A DNA stretch of 64,000 nucleotides, from positions 3,968,001-4,032,000 of the forward strand of contig NZ_CP026538.1 of the NCBI RefSeq assembly GCF_004135975.1, in the 5' to 3' direction. This stretch comes from Solidesulfovibrio carbinolicus (GTDB taxonomy: Bacteria > Desulfobacterota > Desulfovibrionia > Desulfovibrionales > Desulfovibrionaceae). The notes under the pieces are model-generated. The model was not told where the DNA came from. It did no database searches and saw only the letters and a list, made by a program, of their open reading frames with translations. The position numbers and the translations under genes are program-made. Positions 1 to 9,277 of the stretch are shown piece by piece. Position 1 is the stretch's first letter. The number at the start of each line of letters is the position of its first letter.

Positions 1-39
1 CAAAGGGCGCGGGGCCGGTGAGCGGCGCGGCAAAGGGCA

Positions 40-255
40 CTACTTGTCCTCCAGGAGCTGTTCCACCTCGAACATCTTGCCCACGGCCAGATGCTCGGGC
101 ACCAGCGACAGGCCGCACTTTTGGCAGGTCATGAGCGTGATGGTGAACCCGCCCTGGAGATAGGTGACGCCGACCGGCGCGGGGGCGAGTTTTTCGCCGC
201 AGGCGGCGCAGCTCCAGTCGCCGGACTCGGGCAGATAGGTGGGGGTGTCGTTCAT
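40..255 (-). CDS. small zinc-ribbon-like redox protein, DVU1557 family
   Basis: A 71-residue protein with two Cys pairs, CAAC (residues 16-19) and CQKC (44-47), which could bind a metal or iron-sulfur centre. Length and spacing match the small 'DVU_1557 family redox protein' encoded beside aldehyde oxidoreductase genes in Desulfovibrio. It begins five bases after the stop of the upstream dicluster-binding protein, so the two are almost certainly cotranscribed. A role as electron carrier or maturation factor for Mop is inferred from context only. A much longer frame runs through this start, but the upstream part is the shadow of the neighbouring gene. Confidence 0.8.
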   Translation of the reverse strand: MNDTPTYLPESGDWSCAACGEKLAPAPVGVTYLQGGFTITLMTCQKCGLSLVPEHLAVGKMFEVEQLLEDK

Positions 256-260
256 GGCGC

Positions 261-2573
261 TTACGCCTCCTGCCGGTCCACGCCGGTGACGTTCATGCGG
301 TGGCTGTAGCCGGCGTGGATGTGGGCCACGCCTTCCAGCATTTCGTAGAGCGCCCAGTAGGTGACCCGCGCCCCGGCCAGCCCGGCCAGATGGCGGCCGG
401 TTGCCGTGTCGGTGAACTTGCGGCCCGTGGCCTCGGCGTAGGCCACGACCCGGGCCAGATCCGTGTCCAGCACGTGGCGGGCTTCCAGCACGGCGCGCAC
501 GGCCTCGGGGATGACCAGCCGCACGGCCGGCGGCGTCTCGGGCGGGGCCGGCTCCTTCCAGACGGTTTCCAGCACGGACCGCTTGAGCCGGCCCCGGGCT
601 TCGTGGCGGTAGGAAAAGCCGGGATCGGGCCGGGCCGGATCGGCGGCTTGGCTTGGGAAAAGCAGATCCAGCAGATGGAAGGTGCGCTTGCCGGCCCCGG
701 CCAGCCGGTCGCGGCACATGGAGCAGGTGGCCACGAAGTCGCGCGGGCTTTCGGCCACGCGCCGGGCCAGGGACGCGGCGGCCAATTCCGGGTGGGCGTT
801 GGCCTGCAAGCCGCCAAAGCCGCAGCAGGAGGCCAGCTTGCCCGAGGCGGGCAATTCTTCGACGGTCACCCCAAGCTTGGCCAGGATCTCGCGCACGGCG
901 GCCAGCCCGGCGGCGTCGTGGCGGCCGGTGCAGGCGTCGTGGACGGCCACCGGCGCGTCGGGAAGCTGGCCGGCGGGCGCGGGCAGCCCGGTCTCGTCCA
1001 GAAGCACGCGCCACAGGGAGACCACGGGAATGTCGGGGGCCAGGCGGGCAAAGGTGGCCTGGCAAGAGGCGCAAGCGGCGATGACGCGCGGTTTGCCCAA
1101 GGCTTCCCAGTCAGCCTGGAAGGCGGCCATGGCCGCCTCGGCCAGATCCTGCCGGCCGGCCCAGAAGGCCGGCGCGCCGCAGCAGGCCAGGCCCAGCCCC
1201 ACGCCGCCAGGCAAGCCGGCGCGCAGATGGGCGTAGACGGCCGGCACGGAGGCGGCCGGATCGCCGCCGAGCTGGCAGCCCGGGAAAAAGAGGTGGGAGC
1301 AGGTCGTCTCGCCCGGCGCGGCCCGCATCAGGCGGAAGGCGTCGGACAGGGAAAAGGCCATGTCCTCCAGGGCGAACTCATGGGCCCACAGCGGCATCTT
1401 GCCGCGCGCCACCATGTCGCGCCGGGCCGTGAGGATGAGATCGGGCATGGAAAAGCCCGACGGGCACAGCTCCTCGCACTGGCCGCACAGGGTGCAGGAG
1501 TTGATCATCTGGTTGTACGACCGCGCGCCCTGGACGATGGAAAGATTATTATAGATCTGGCGGGCGTAGACGCGGGGATAGCCCTTGTAGCGAGCCAGGT
1601 ACGTGCAGGCCTTGACGCACTCCAGGCACTGGCAGTCCAGGCAGCGGGCGGCCTCGGCCTTGGCCTCGTCCGGGGTGAAGCCGGCGGCGGCATCGGCCGC
1701 GGCCACGGCCGGCAAGGGAATGACGCCGGTGGTGTTGGTGAAAAGGCGCGTGGGGCAGGCCCCTTCGCGCTCGCGGGAGGCGGTGACGGACACGCCGGCC
1801 AGATGCCGGTCCAGGGACACGGCGGCCCGGCGGCCGTCGCCGGCCAGGGAAATAACGGAGAGCGGCTCTCCGGGAACGGCGAAACCGCCGCCAAAAACGC
1901 CCTCGCAACCGTCGAGGGCCAGGGCCAGAGTCAGGGCGTCGGCGTCAGCCTTGGCGACCCCCAGGGCCGGGGCCGAGACGGCCTCGACGTAGACGCCGTC
2001 GTAGTCGGCGCAAAGCCGGTCGAGCAGCGCCGCGTCCAGGGCCTGGCCCGGACAAAACGTCACGTTCATGCGGCCCATGATCTCGATCTCGGCGGCCAGG
2101 GCGGCTGGCGGGAGGGTGTCCGGCGACAGTTCGCGCAGATGCCCGCCCGGGGCGTCGCCCGGGAAATACATGTCCACGGCGTAGCCCTTCTTGCCCAGGT
2201 CCCAGGCCACGGTCAGGGCGCTGACGTCGCCGCCCATGACGGCGGCGCGCTTGCCTTTGCCGGGCATGGACAGGGGCTTGGCGGCCGGGCCGGTGGCGCT
2301 TATAACGGCGCGCTCCAGCGACCCCATGGCCAGGGCCGCGTCAATGGGCAGGCGCACGCAACGGGCCTGGCAGGGGTGGTCGCAGACGCGGCCAAGGACG
2401 GTAGGCAGGGGCAGGGTGCGGTCCAGGGTCTTGCGGGCCCCGGAGAAATCGCCGGAGCGGACCTGGCCCATGAATTTGCGGACGTCGACATGGAGGGGAC
2501 AGGCGGCCTGGCAGGCGGGCTGCTCCTCCTGGATGCAACGGTACTCGATATCGCGCAGACCCTGCTGATCCAT
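261..2573 (-). CDS. GltD-like/dicluster-binding Fe-S oxidoreductase, DVU1558 family
   Basis: A 770-residue multidomain iron-sulfur protein. The N-terminus has the Fer4_20-type cysteines of glutamate synthase small subunits (C13, C21, C25, C64, C68, C72). Next comes a Rossmann region whose nucleotide motif is degenerate (GGDVSA at 114-119 instead of GxGxxG). The middle holds two four-cysteine clusters (CLDCQCLEC and CTLCGQCEELC). The C-terminal part has two CCG domains as in HdrB/GlcF (FFPGCQ...CCGAP and CCGFGG...CSMC). The ATG at 2573 is chosen over an in-frame TTG 21 bases upstream because AGGGAAGG lies just before it. It sits between mop and the small redox gene, and probably passes electrons from Mop to another carrier (inference). 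Confidence 0.85.
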   Translation of the reverse strand: MDQQGLRDIEYRCIQEEQPACQAACPLHVDVRKFMGQVRSGDFSGARKTLDRTLPLPTVLGRVCDHPCQARCVRLPIDAALAMGSLERAVISATGPAAKPLSMPGKGKRAAVMGGDVSALTVAWDLGKKGYAVDMYFPGDAPGGHLRELSPDTLPPAALAAEIEIMGRMNVTFCPGQALDAALLDRLCADYDGVYVEAVSAPALGVAKADADALTLALALDGCEGVFGGGFAVPGEPLSVISLAGDGRRAAVSLDRHLAGVSVTASREREGACPTRLFTNTTGVIPLPAVAAADAAAGFTPDEAKAEAARCLDCQCLECVKACTYLARYKGYPRVYARQIYNNLSIVQGARSYNQMINSCTLCGQCEELCPSGFSMPDLILTARRDMVARGKMPLWAHEFALEDMAFSLSDAFRLMRAAPGETTCSHLFFPGCQLGGDPAASVPAVYAHLRAGLPGGVGLGLACCGAPAFWAGRQDLAEAAMAAFQADWEALGKPRVIAACASCQATFARLAPDIPVVSLWRVLLDETGLPAPAGQLPDAPVAVHDACTGRHDAAGLAAVREILAKLGVTVEELPASGKLASCCGFGGLQANAHPELAAASLARRVAESPRDFVATCSMCRDRLAGAGKRTFHLLDLLFPSQAADPARPDPGFSYRHEARGRLKRSVLETVWKEPAPPETPPAVRLVIPEAVRAVLEARHVLDTDLARVVAYAEATGRKFTDTATGRHLAGLAGARVTYWALYEMLEGVAHIHAGYSHRMNVTGVDRQEA

Positions 2574-2663
2574 GAAGACCTTCCCTGTTTGCAAGACGGG
2601 GCGAACGCCTGGCGTCCGCCCCGTCCGGTTACGACATGAACTTCAAAGTTGCTTGAAACGGTC

Positions 2664-5396
2664 TTACTTGCCAAGGGCCTTGAGGCCGGCCAGCACCTTC
2701 TCGGGGTAAGCCGGCAGATGGCGGATGCGCACGCCGCAGGCGTTGTAGATGGCGTTGATGATGGCCGGGTGCGGGCCGCACAGGGGCACTTCACCCACGC
2801 CCGAGTTGCCGTAGGGACCGTGCTCACGCGGCGACTCGACGTAGATCAGCTCCATGGCGTCGGGGATGTCCTTGGCGTAGGGCACGCCGGCGCCGGCCAG
2901 GGAGGAGTGCTTCTTGATGTCCTCGAAGTCCTCGGTAAGGGCCAGGCCGATGCCCTGGGCCAGGCCGCCCCAGTTCTGGCCGTCGACGGTCTGACGGTTG
3001 TTGATGGTGCCGATGTCTTCGACCAGGACCATCTTGTCGACCACGGTCTTGCCGGTGGCCAGTTCCACGGTCACTTCGGCCAGGAACACGCCGTACATGT
3101 AGCAGCAGAACGGGGAACCCAGGCCGTTGGCGTCGCAATCCTTGGCCGGGGCGGTCCAGGTGCCGTTGTAGCGGGTCTTGAGGCCTTCCTTGACCATCTC
3201 GTCGTAGGTGCGGAAGGTGCCGTCGGCCTTCTTCATGGCGGCCACGAGCTGTTCGCAGCCGTTCTTGATGGCCTGGCCGACCACGACGTTGGAGCGCGAG
3301 CCGCCGGCCGGGCCGGAGTTGGGGCACTTGCTCGTGTCGTTGAGCACCAGCTTGATCTTACAGGCCGGGATGCCCAGGGGCTTGAGGGCTTCGTGGGCGA
3401 AGCCGACGGTGCCGGCGTCGGAGCCCTGGCCGTGATCCTGCCAGGTGTTGTAGATGGTGACGGAACCGTCGGCATTGAGCTCGGCGTCGGCGCCGGCGGA
3501 GTCCGGGCCGTCCAGGCCGGAGCCGTAGATGCCAATCGCCACGCCAACGCCCTTTTTATGGGTGGCCGTAGAGTTCTTTTTGGCGTTGGCCAAGGCTTCC
3601 TTGTACTTGGGACGCAGGATGTCGATCATCTCCGGCAGGGTCCAGGAATCGGGCACCTGGTCGGTGGGGGTGGTGTCGCCCGGGCGATACACGTTGACAT
3701 ACCGGAATTCCAGGGGATCCATGCCGAGCTTCTCGGCCATTTCGTCCATGAGGGACTCGGAGGGGAACATGATTTCCGGCGAGCCGTAGCCGCGGAAAGC
3801 CGAACCCCAGCCGTGGTTGGTGGCCACGCAGTAGCCCTTGGCGCGCATGTTGGGGATGCCGTAGCCGGCCATCCAGTACTGGGAGCCGCGCAGGGTAAGC
3901 AGGTCGCCGAACTCGGAATAGGGGCCGTGGTCCACGATCCATTCCATTTCGGAGGCCACGATCTTCTTGGTGGCCTTGTCCACGGCGATCTTGCCCTTGG
4001 TCCAGAACGGGGAGCGCTTGCCGGTGTAGTACTGCTGCTGGGCGTAGTTGTAGCGCAGGTGCACCGGGCGGCCGGTGACCATGGCGGCGACGCCGACCAG
4101 GGCTTCCATGGTCGGGCTGAACTTGTAGCCAAAGGTGCCGCCGGTGGGGTTCTGCACGAGAACGAGGTTCTCGGGCTCGACGCCCAGGCCCGGGGCGATC
4201 ATGTACAGGTGCAGGTACAGGCCGATGGACTTGGAGTGGATGACCAGCTTGCCCTCTTCGTTGGTGTAGGCAAATCCTACGTCAGGCTCGATGGGCAGGT
4301 GGGGCTGGCGCTGGGTGTAGTAGTCGCCGCCCATGACTTCGTACTTGGCCGGATCGGCGAAGAACGGAGCCACGTCCGCGCCCTTGGCGTGGTTCTGCTC
4401 GTAGTAGGTGTTGGGGGTGCCGGGGTGGATTTCTATGGCGTCGTCGGCCATGGCCGCCGGGGCGCTCATGTAGGCCGGCAGGACTTCCAGATCGACCTTC
4501 ACCTTCTCGGCGGCGGCCCGGGCATTGGCCTCGGAGTCGGCCGCGACCAGCGCGATGGCGTCGCCGTACTGGAACACCTTGGTGTCGCACAGGATGGGAC
4601 GATCCCAGCCGTCACCCTTGTTGGTGGGGAAGGTGATGAGGCCCGTGATGCGGTTTTTGCCCTTGACGTCCTTGGCCGTGATGACGCTGTGCACGCCGGG
4701 CATCTTGAGGGCTTCGGCGGTGTCCACGCCCTTGACGTTGGCATGGGAAACGCGGGCTTCGACAATGGCCAGATGCAGGGTGCCCGGGGGCAGCATGTTC
4801 TTCTGGTCGTCGCCGAACAGCCATTGGCCGGTGACCTTGGCCACGCCGGTGGGACGCGGGGCGCGCGAACCGAACACGTTGCCGTCGGCCGGCATGTTGT
4901 GGTTGATGCAAAGGGTCATTTCGCCGCGCAGCACCTTGGCGGCGTCCATGACGGCATCGACCAGGGGGATGTAGCCGGTGCAGCGGCACACGTTTTTGTG
5001 CTTCTGGAACCAATTGCGGACGTCTTCGCGGCTGGGCTTGGGATTTTCGTCCAAAAGGCCCTTGGCGGACATGATGAAGCCCGGGGTGCAAAAACCGCAC
5101 TGGGCCGCGCCGTGGACGACCCAGGCGGTCTGCAGCGGATGCAGGTTGTTCGGCGTGCCGATGCCTTCGATGGTGGTCACGTTGGCGTAATCGGCGACGC
5201 GGCGGATCTTGGTGATGCAGGCGCGGGTGACCTTGCCGTCGATGATGACCGAGCAGGCGCCGCACTGGCCCTGGGCGCAGCCTACCTTGGTGCCGACCAT
5301 GTGCAGCTGGTTGCGCAGCACGTCGGACAGGAAGGCATCCGGGTCGGCGATGATTTTGCGCTCGATCCCGTTCACGATAAGAATTTTTTCCTGCAT
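2664..5396 (-). CDS. mop: aldehyde oxidoreductase, molybdopterin cytosine dinucleotide and 2x[2Fe-2S]
   Basis: A 910-residue xanthine-oxidase-family enzyme that oxidises aldehydes to carboxylic acids. The plant-type [2Fe-2S] ligands fall at C40, C45, C48 and C60, and the second cluster at C100, C103, C137 and C139, the same positions as in D. gigas Mop. The C-terminal GVGE motif places the catalytic glutamate at residue 869, again as in D. gigas. There is no FAD domain, as usual for this subfamily, so electrons must leave through a separate partner. It follows a molybdopterin-binding protein gene and precedes two redox protein genes on the same strand. Identification is secure; the physiological substrate cannot be read from sequence. 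Confidence 0.96.
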   Translation of the reverse strand: MQEKILIVNGIERKIIADPDAFLSDVLRNQLHMVGTKVGCAQGQCGACSVIIDGKVTRACITKIRRVADYANVTTIEGIGTPNNLHPLQTAWVVHGAAQCGFCTPGFIMSAKGLLDENPKPSREDVRNWFQKHKNVCRCTGYIPLVDAVMDAAKVLRGEMTLCINHNMPADGNVFGSRAPRPTGVAKVTGQWLFGDDQKNMLPPGTLHLAIVEARVSHANVKGVDTAEALKMPGVHSVITAKDVKGKNRITGLITFPTNKGDGWDRPILCDTKVFQYGDAIALVAADSEANARAAAEKVKVDLEVLPAYMSAPAAMADDAIEIHPGTPNTYYEQNHAKGADVAPFFADPAKYEVMGGDYYTQRQPHLPIEPDVGFAYTNEEGKLVIHSKSIGLYLHLYMIAPGLGVEPENLVLVQNPTGGTFGYKFSPTMEALVGVAAMVTGRPVHLRYNYAQQQYYTGKRSPFWTKGKIAVDKATKKIVASEMEWIVDHGPYSEFGDLLTLRGSQYWMAGYGIPNMRAKGYCVATNHGWGSAFRGYGSPEIMFPSESLMDEMAEKLGMDPLEFRYVNVYRPGDTTPTDQVPDSWTLPEMIDILRPKYKEALANAKKNSTATHKKGVGVAIGIYGSGLDGPDSAGADAELNADGSVTIYNTWQDHGQGSDAGTVGFAHEALKPLGIPACKIKLVLNDTSKCPNSGPAGGSRSNVVVGQAIKNGCEQLVAAMKKADGTFRTYDEMVKEGLKTRYNGTWTAPAKDCDANGLGSPFCCYMYGVFLAEVTVELATGKTVVDKMVLVEDIGTINNRQTVDGQNWGGLAQGIGLALTEDFEDIKKHSSLAGAGVPYAKDIPDAMELIYVESPREHGPYGNSGVGEVPLCGPHPAIINAIYNACGVRIRHLPAYPEKVLAGLKALGK

Positions 5397-5493
5397 GTCG
5401 TCTCGCTCCGTTTCGGTTTGAGGTTAATCGCGTTGCCGACGCCGCGCCCGGAACCGATTCCCGTCCGCGCGGCCTTTGATCCTTGGCCAGGCC

Positions 5494-6558
5494 CTATCCC
5501 TTGCCGAAGCCGCAGGCGGGATAGCGGCATTCGGGACACATGGCGCAAAGGCCCCCGTGTCCCAGTTCCACGATGTCGTCCCGGGTCAGGCGCTCGCCGG
5601 CCGCCAGGCGGGGCACGGTCAGATCGAAGATGCTGGCCTTGTGGTACATGACGCAGCCCGGCAGCCCGACCACGGGGATCTCGCCGACGTAGGCCAGCAT
5701 GAACATGGCCCCGGGAAAGGTGGGGGAACCGTAGGTGACGACCTCGCCGCCGGCCGCCCGGATGGACGACGGGGTGAGATCGTCGGGGTCCACGGACATG
5801 CCGCCGGTGACGGCGATCATGTCGGCCCCTTCGTCAATAAGGCGATGGATGGCCCGCACGGTCATGTCCTGATCGTCGGGGACAAACATCTGGCGGGTAA
5901 CGGTGCAGGACAATGCCTCGAACTTGCGGCGCAGGATGGGCCCGAAGGCGTCCTTGATGCGGCCGTGGTAGACCTCGCCGCCGGTGGTCACCACGCCGAC
6001 CCGAAGCGGCCGGAAGGGGCGCACCCGCACCACCGGGCCGTACTCGGCGCACACGGCCTCCACGGCCTCGATCTTGGCCTCGTCCACCACCAGCGGCACC
6101 ACCCGGGTGCCGGCCAGCATCTGGCCCGGGGTCACCACGACGTTGCCGTGCAGGGTGGCGATGGTCACTTCTTCGATGGCGTTTAAGCGGCGCAGGATGT
6201 CGGCGTCGATGGACAGCAGCCCGGCGTGGGCGGCCAGCAGGTTGATGCGGCCCTCGCAGGGGGCGGACAGCACGATGCCTTGTCCGGCGATGGCCCGGGC
6301 CATGCGCTCGGCGGCGTCGTCCTCGTGGATGAAGCCGTCGGCCAGATCCCAGACGTAGAGGTGTTCCTTGCCGAGGCTGAGCAAGGTTTCGATGTCGCCG
6401 TCCTCGACGACATGCCCCTTGCGGAAGGCTGGCCCCTTGCCCTCGCCCGGCACGATGCGGGTGATGTCGTGGCAAAGGACCATGCCCGAGGCCTGGTGGA
6501 CGGGGATGGAACGCATGGGGGCGTTTCGGTGCCGGAGGACTTCTTGGCTCACCTGCAT
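5494..6558 (-). CDS. molybdopterin-binding (MoCF/MoeA-like) protein with Cys-rich tail
   Basis: A 354-residue protein with a MoCF_biosynth-type domain in its second half (VTTGGEVYHGRIKDAFGPI, then AVTGGMSVDPDD), as in MogA/MoeA/CinA proteins that bind molybdopterin. It lacks the full MoeA domain set. The last 20 residues hold four cysteines (CAMCPECRYPAC), suggesting a small metal site. The start at 6558 is preceded by AAGGGAAG. It is the first gene of the run leading into mop (97-base gap), so a role in inserting or modifying the Mop cofactor is a reasonable inference. Using it as a regulator or sulfur-transfer partner would be alternatives. Confidence 0.75.
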   Translation of the reverse strand: MQVSQEVLRHRNAPMRSIPVHQASGMVLCHDITRIVPGEGKGPAFRKGHVVEDGDIETLLSLGKEHLYVWDLADGFIHEDDAAERMARAIAGQGIVLSAPCEGRINLLAAHAGLLSIDADILRRLNAIEEVTIATLHGNVVVTPGQMLAGTRVVPLVVDEAKIEAVEAVCAEYGPVVRVRPFRPLRVGVVTTGGEVYHGRIKDAFGPILRRKFEALSCTVTRQMFVPDDQDMTVRAIHRLIDEGADMIAVTGGMSVDPDDLTPSSIRAAGGEVVTYGSPTFPGAMFMLAYVGEIPVVGLPGCVMYHKASIFDLTVPRLAAGERLTRDDIVELGHGGLCAMCPECRYPACGFGKG

Positions 6559-7242
6559 GGCGCGTCTTCTTCCCTTGCGGTTGGTTGTTGGTTGGCCGGT
6601 CGCCGCGGCCTGGGCCGCCCTGTTGCGACGACTGTTCTTCCCAGCCTCTCCCGGACAATTTTCTATATTAAACTTAACACAATCAGAACGAACCCACAGA
6701 ACTTCTCAAAAAAAACGGCGACCAACACCAACTTGACTCTGTTTTTTCAAACACAATACGTTGCTGTCATATGCTTATACCAACATAAAACCTTCACTCA
6801 CACTGAAAAAGCAATTTACAGGCCAATGCCAAGATTCCATTACAGAGGCGTGCTGGCGGCGCTTCTGTCGTATTGCGTGTCTGATCCTGACAGACATGGT
6901 GACCCTGCGTGATCGTCGCATCTTCCGGTCTGTCTTGACATAGGAACGGCAAAACACTGAAAATAAACGTTCTTTTGAAACAAGGTACAAATGGGTCAAT
7001 TTGGCCCGGCGAATGGGTCAAAAAGCAACAGCCGCCGGAGTCACCCGGCGGCCGCGACGGCGAGCCTGAAAAGAAAGGCTTGAGAAACGACGAAAATCAG
7101 CGACAGGCGCGGAACCACGCCCGGAAGCAGGCCCGGCCTGGTGGCCAGCCCCCTGACGAATACGCCCGGATTTTTGGAGAAACTACAGCGGATTTAGCTC
7201 GTTGCCCACCAAACGCCACAGGCGCGCTTCGTGGACGCGACA
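6559..7242. other. AT-rich intergenic region, no gene recognised
   Basis: No convincing gene lies here, although several short frames are open. The part next to the mop operon is AT-rich and contains a -10-like TAATAT on the minus strand (6665-6670), about 100 bases upstream of the first gene. A consensus-like TTGACA occurs on the plus strand at 6935-6940 with no plausible gene behind it. A 10-base direct repeat, AATGGGTCAA, occurs at 6990-6999 and 7012-7021, exactly 22 bases apart. Confidence 0.5.
7020..7052 (-). terminator. intrinsic terminator downstream of the YjdF-like gene
   Basis: Perfect 8-bp stem (GCCGCCGG/CCGGCGGC, 7031-7052) with a 6-base loop. Read on the minus strand it is followed by TGTTGCTTTTT. 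It lies about 190 bases beyond the stop of the YjdF-like gene. Confidence 0.65.
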
Positions 7243-7869
7243 CTAGCGGTCGTGTCGATAGACACCGGCCCGGTCAGGCTCGACAGGCAGGCGGCGACGG
7301 ACGGTCCAGAAAAGCGCCACGGCGGCAACGGCCCCGAGAGTGTCGGCCAACATGTCCTTCTGGGCGTCCCAGACGTCGCCCTGGCTGCCCAGAAACTCAA
7401 TGCCGGCCTGACCGCCTTCGGCGGCGGCGTACCACCATTCGATGATCTCGTAGGCGCAGGCCACGGCCATGATCATGGTGAGGGCAAACACGGCGATGAC
7501 CGCCGGATGGGCCAGCCGCCTGCGCCAGAGGTATTCGGCCAGGGGAAAGGCGTAAAAGCCCACGGTGAAATGGGCCATGCGGTCGAAGTGGTTGCGCGAA
7601 AAGCCGAACAGCTCGGTGACAAAGCCAAAGGGGACGTTGGCGAAGGTGTAATGCCCGCCAATGGTGTGCAGGAAAAGCCAGACGGCCATCAGGGCATAGG
7701 CCAGGTTGGAAAACCGGAAGCGCCGGGCCGCGACCACGAGGGAAACAAAGACGACCAGGACCGGGATGACCTCGGCCCACCAGACTTCCCGGGAGACCGG
7801 GGCCAGACCGAGCAGGATGAAAAACGCCGCGAACGCCGCCGCCAGGGCCTCGGGAAACCAGCGCGCCAT
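7243..7869 (-). CDS. DUF2238 (YjdF-like) integral membrane protein
   Basis: A 208-residue, strongly hydrophobic protein with about five to six membrane segments. The pattern GHYTFANVPFG...RNHFDRMAHF and YEIIEWW is typical of DUF2238/YjdF inner-membrane proteins, and E. coli YjdF is about this length. The ATG at 7869 is preceded by AGGAGG at ideal spacing; the long frame upstream of it is a shadow of the dehydratase gene. Function of the family is unknown. It stands alone between two hairpins and shows no link to its neighbours. Confidence 0.85.
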   Translation of the reverse strand: MARWFPEALAAAFAAFFILLGLAPVSREVWWAEVIPVLVVFVSLVVAARRFRFSNLAYALMAVWLFLHTIGGHYTFANVPFGFVTELFGFSRNHFDRMAHFTVGFYAFPLAEYLWRRRLAHPAVIAVFALTMIMAVACAYEIIEWWYAAAEGGQAGIEFLGSQGDVWDAQKDMLADTLGAVAAVALFWTVRRRLPVEPDRAGVYRHDR

Positions 7870-8072
7870 GACCTTCCTCCTGATTGGGCCGGCCCAGACA
7901 GTCGGGCCGTGGCCTAAAAGCCCTACCCCAGCCAGGGCCGCGCGGCAACGGGGGGGCGGAACTTTGGAGCAAGGGGCGGCGCACAAAACAAAAACCGGCC
8001 GCGACCACACGCGGTGATCGCGGCCGGCAGGTCCGGCACGCCAGGGGGGGCTTGGCGCGCCGGCGTTGTAAA

Positions 8073-9272
8073 CTACAGCACTTCCGGTTGAAATCCCGCC
8101 GCCGTCAGCGCGGCCACCACCGACCGGCCGTGCTCGCGGTCCCGGGCCTCGAAGGCGATTTCCAGACTCGCCTCCTTGGCCGGCAGGGCTAAAAGCGTAC
8201 GGTGGTGCTGGATTTCCATGATGTTGGCCCCGCTGTCGCGCAGTACGGCCGTCACCTGGGCCAACGTCCCGGGACGGTCGGAGATGGGCAGGCGGATGGT
8301 CACCACCCGGCCTTCCCGAATCAGCTCGCGCATGATGACCGAGGCCAAAAGCCGGGGGTCGATGTTGCCGCCGGAAAGGACCAGCCCGACCTTCTTGCCG
8401 GCGAAACGGCCGGGATATTCCAGCAGCGCGGCCAGGGGCGACGCGCCGGCTCCTTCGGCCACGGTCTTTTCCACGAAGAGAAACAGCGCCACGGCCTGTT
8501 CCAGGCGCGGCTCGTCCACGGTCAGCACCGCGTCGACCCGGGCCTTGACCACCTCGGTGGTGAGCGCGCCCGGATACTTGACGGCAATGCCCTCGGCGAT
8601 GGTGTTGCCCGTGCCCTCGGGCGGCTCGCCGCGCATGGCGCACAGCATGGACGGATAGCAGGCGGCCTGGACGCCCACGACTTGGATGTCCGGACGCACG
8701 CCCTTGGCCGCCGTGGCCACGCCGGAAATGAGCCCGCCGCCGCCGATGGGCGTCACGATGACGTCGAGGTCGGGCACGGCGTCCAGCATTTCCAGGGCCA
8801 CCGTGCCCTGGCCGGCCATGACCATGGCATCGTCAAAGGGATGGACAAAGGTCAGGCCGCGCTCGGCCGTGATGCGCCTGGCGGCCTCGGTGGCCTCGGC
8901 CAGGGTCTCGCCGGCCAGCACGACTTCCGCGCCGTGGGCGCGGGTGTGCTCCACCTTCACCGACGGGGTATGGGCCGGCATGACGATGACGGCCGGGATG
9001 CCCAGGTTCTTGGCATGGTAGGCCACGCCCTGGGCATGGTTGCCGGCGGACATGGCCGACACGCCGCGCGAGCGTTCGGTTTCGGAGAGCGTCAGCAGCT
9101 TGTTGAGCGCGCCGCGCTCCTTGAAGGAGGCGGTGAACTGGTGGTTTTCGAATTTGACCCAGACGGCGGCCCCGGTCATGGCCGAGAGCACCTGGGACTG
9201 CAAAAAGGGCGTCGGAGCCAGCCGGGGCGACAGGCGCTCCCGTGCGGCCAGGACATCGGCGAGTTCGATCAT
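8073..9272 (-). CDS. threonine ammonia-lyase (threonine dehydratase) with C-terminal ACT domain
   Basis: A 399-residue fold-type II PLP enzyme converting L-threonine to 2-oxobutanoate and ammonia. The PLP lysine is K51 in TASFKERGA, and the phosphate-binding glycine loop appears as PIGGGGLISG. Residues from about 325 to the end form a single ACT domain (RLPISDRPGTLAQV...), typical of the shorter IlvA/TdcB-type enzymes. The start lies five bases after the stop of the asparaginase-like gene's downstream neighbour boundary at 9278, so the two genes are closely packed and the dehydratase is upstream of neither promoter seen. It could feed isoleucine synthesis or threonine catabolism; the sequence does not decide. 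Confidence 0.92.
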   Translation of the reverse strand: MIELADVLAARERLSPRLAPTPFLQSQVLSAMTGAAVWVKFENHQFTASFKERGALNKLLTLSETERSRGVSAMSAGNHAQGVAYHAKNLGIPAVIVMPAHTPSVKVEHTRAHGAEVVLAGETLAEATEAARRITAERGLTFVHPFDDAMVMAGQGTVALEMLDAVPDLDVIVTPIGGGGLISGVATAAKGVRPDIQVVGVQAACYPSMLCAMRGEPPEGTGNTIAEGIAVKYPGALTTEVVKARVDAVLTVDEPRLEQAVALFLFVEKTVAEGAGASPLAALLEYPGRFAGKKVGLVLSGGNIDPRLLASVIMRELIREGRVVTIRLPISDRPGTLAQVTAVLRDSGANIMEIQHHRTLLALPAKEASLEIAFEARDREHGRSVVAALTAAGFQPEVL

Positions 9273-9277
9273 ACGGC

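Noticed and set aside
300..2639. A 779-codon open plus-strand frame opposite the dicluster-binding protein gene
   Set aside because: Gly/Gln/His-rich with no motifs, no ribosome site, and exactly antisense to a gene with clear iron-sulfur motifs; typical shadow frame at high GC.
2649..5651. A 1000-codon plus-strand frame opposite mop
   Set aside because: Antisense shadow of a well-identified enzyme; low complexity and without family features.
7170..7225. tRNA-like stretch containing GGATTTAGCTCGTTG and CCACCA
   Set aside because: No acceptor, D or T-arm pairing could be drawn around it.
6975..7445. A 156-codon plus-strand frame preceded by TTGACA
   Set aside because: The second half is antisense to the YjdF-like gene, composition is Arg/Pro-rich, and no ribosome site is seen.
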